Positions 63,281-64,000 of a stretch of 64,000 bases of DNA are shown here, piece by piece (within the stretch, counting starts at the first letter, position 1; each line of letters starts with the position of its first letter). The stretch covers positions 620,001 to 684,000 of the forward strand of contig NZ_SPSB01000002.1 of the NCBI RefSeq assembly GCF_004571135.1. Reading direction: 5' to 3'. A program made the translations under genes and the position numbers. Below the pieces are notes generated by a model, which made no database searches, was not told where the DNA came from, and was given only the letters and a program-made list of their open reading frames with translations. The stretch comes from Algoriphagus kandeliae (GTDB lineage: Bacteria; Bacteroidota; Bacteroidia; Cytophagales; Cyclobacteriaceae).

Positions 63281-64000
63281 TTAAAAGTCATTCTTTTTGG
63301 CATCGTAATCAAAATCCACGAATCGTTGACTTTCTTGCTCATAGACGTCACAGTCGATTTCGATACTTAATGGTCGCTCAGGTCTTGGGAATGGCCCTTT
63401 GGTATAGCCTAGGTCTTTATCTGCATAAACTTTCTCCATGTATTTGACCCAAACCGGTCTCGCCGTTCGGCTACCTTGACCAGAAATCCAACTTCTAAAG
63501 TGAATAGCTCGGTCATCTCCTCCAACCCATACTCCAGAAACCAAATCTTTACTGATTCCCATATACCATCCATCGGACGCATTTTGAGTAGTACCGGTTT
63601 TTCCACCAAGCTCATTGCCTTCGCGAAGACTCCATGGCACACCTTGGCTAGTTCCTGATTCCTCTTCAAATCCTCCTCTAAGCATGTAAGTCATGAGATA
63701 GGCATGCTCTTCACTCATGGCAGGTCGTTTCTTTGGTGTGAACTGCTGAATGACATTCCCGTTTTTGTCCTCGATCCGATCGATATAGAATGGGGTAGTG
63801 TATTCTCCTTTGTTGACAAAAGTTCCAAAAGCTCCCACCATTTCGAAAATGGAGACGTCATTTACACCTAATGCCAAAGCTGGGACTTCTTCCAAATCAC
63901 TGGTAACCCCAATTCTTCTGGCAGTTTCCACTACCACTTTTGGGCTAAGCTTTTTCATCATATAAGCAGTTACCGAATTGACGGATTGAGCCATTGCCTT
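63281..64000 (-). CDS. Class A penicillin-binding protein (PBP1A-like), N-terminal part outside window
   Basis: The C-terminal 240 or so codons of a transpeptidase, open to the right edge. It shows the SxN motif (AQSVNSVTAY), the KTG motif (GGKTGTTQNASDGWYMGISK) and VSGVWVGGDDR. The SxxK motif and the glycosyltransferase domain would lie beyond 64000. It polymerises and cross-links peptidoglycan at the inner membrane. Confidence 0.93.
   Translation of the reverse strand, partial: KAMAQSVNSVTAYMMKKLSPKVVVETARRIGVTSDLEEVPALALGVNDVSIFEMVGAFGTFVNKGEYTTPFYIDRIEDKNGNVIQQFTPKKRPAMSEEHAYLMTYMLRGGFEEESGTSQGVPWSLREGNELGGKTGTTQNASDGWYMGISKDLVSGVWVGGDDRAIHFRSWISGQGSRTARPVWVKYMEKVYADKDLGYTKGPFPRPERPLSIEIDCDVYEQESQRFVDFDYDAKKNDF

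Overview
This window is chromosomal DNA of a Bacteroidota bacterium, most likely a member of the Cytophagales such as Algoriphagus or another Cyclobacteriaceae. This is inferred from content, not from a marker gene: a porP/sprF-gldK-gldL-gldM-gldN type IX secretion cluster, a DUF4271 protein, a long-form NusB, LytTR regulators, YbbR/DUF1573/YtxH/YajC housekeeping order, and many lipoprotein and outer-membrane genes. I see no rRNA, tRNA, CRISPR array, phage or intact insertion sequence.

Layout. 1-5257 (minus): two tandem DUF1254/DUF1214 lipoproteins (the first cut by the window edge), a PafA-like alkaline phosphatase and a TetR regulator. 5553-9176 (minus): the accessory part, an array of three gene units separated by attC-like inverted repeats. 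The units carry a Crp/Fnr regulator + DoxX + DODA-type dioxygenase, a CPBP membrane protease, and a small lipoprotein. 9744-15339 (minus): two LytTR response regulators, a LytS-type kinase and uvrA. 15755-24134 (plus): YceI/outer-membrane protein/YceI genes and a complete tripartite RND efflux operon. 24281-32318 (minus): two M14 metallopeptidases, an unusual glucan phosphorylase-like protein and a type-B carboxylesterase. 32540-36543 (plus): a DUF4143 ATPase preceded by two 39-bp palindromes, then lutABC for lactate oxidation. 36714-41848 (minus): nusB-ytxH-DUF1573-yajC-ybbR-coaE and leucine dehydrogenase. 42001-44189 (plus): an ABC exporter and a coiled-coil protein. 44236-52079 (minus): two parvulin chaperones, a SpoIIE phosphatase/STAS/RsbW partner-switch set, a DciA-like protein and hemW. 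52124-61394 (plus): an Omp85 protein, DUF4271, hemD, porP, gldKLMN. 61408-64000 (minus): uvrC and the C-terminal part of a class A penicillin-binding protein.

The most notable find is the 5553-9176 array. Each of its three units begins and ends with 10-14 bp complementary termini: the start of the unit pairs with the start of the attC-like site at its own 3' end, not with that of its neighbours. This is what integron cassette insertion predicts. No integrase is present in the window, so it would be a CALIN-type cluster or the far end of an integron. Other points worth checking are the glucan phosphorylase homologue with Thr at the usual PLP-lysine position, the 39-bp palindromes over the start codon of the DUF4143 ATPase gene, and the gldN terminator whose loop holds the uvrC stop codon.
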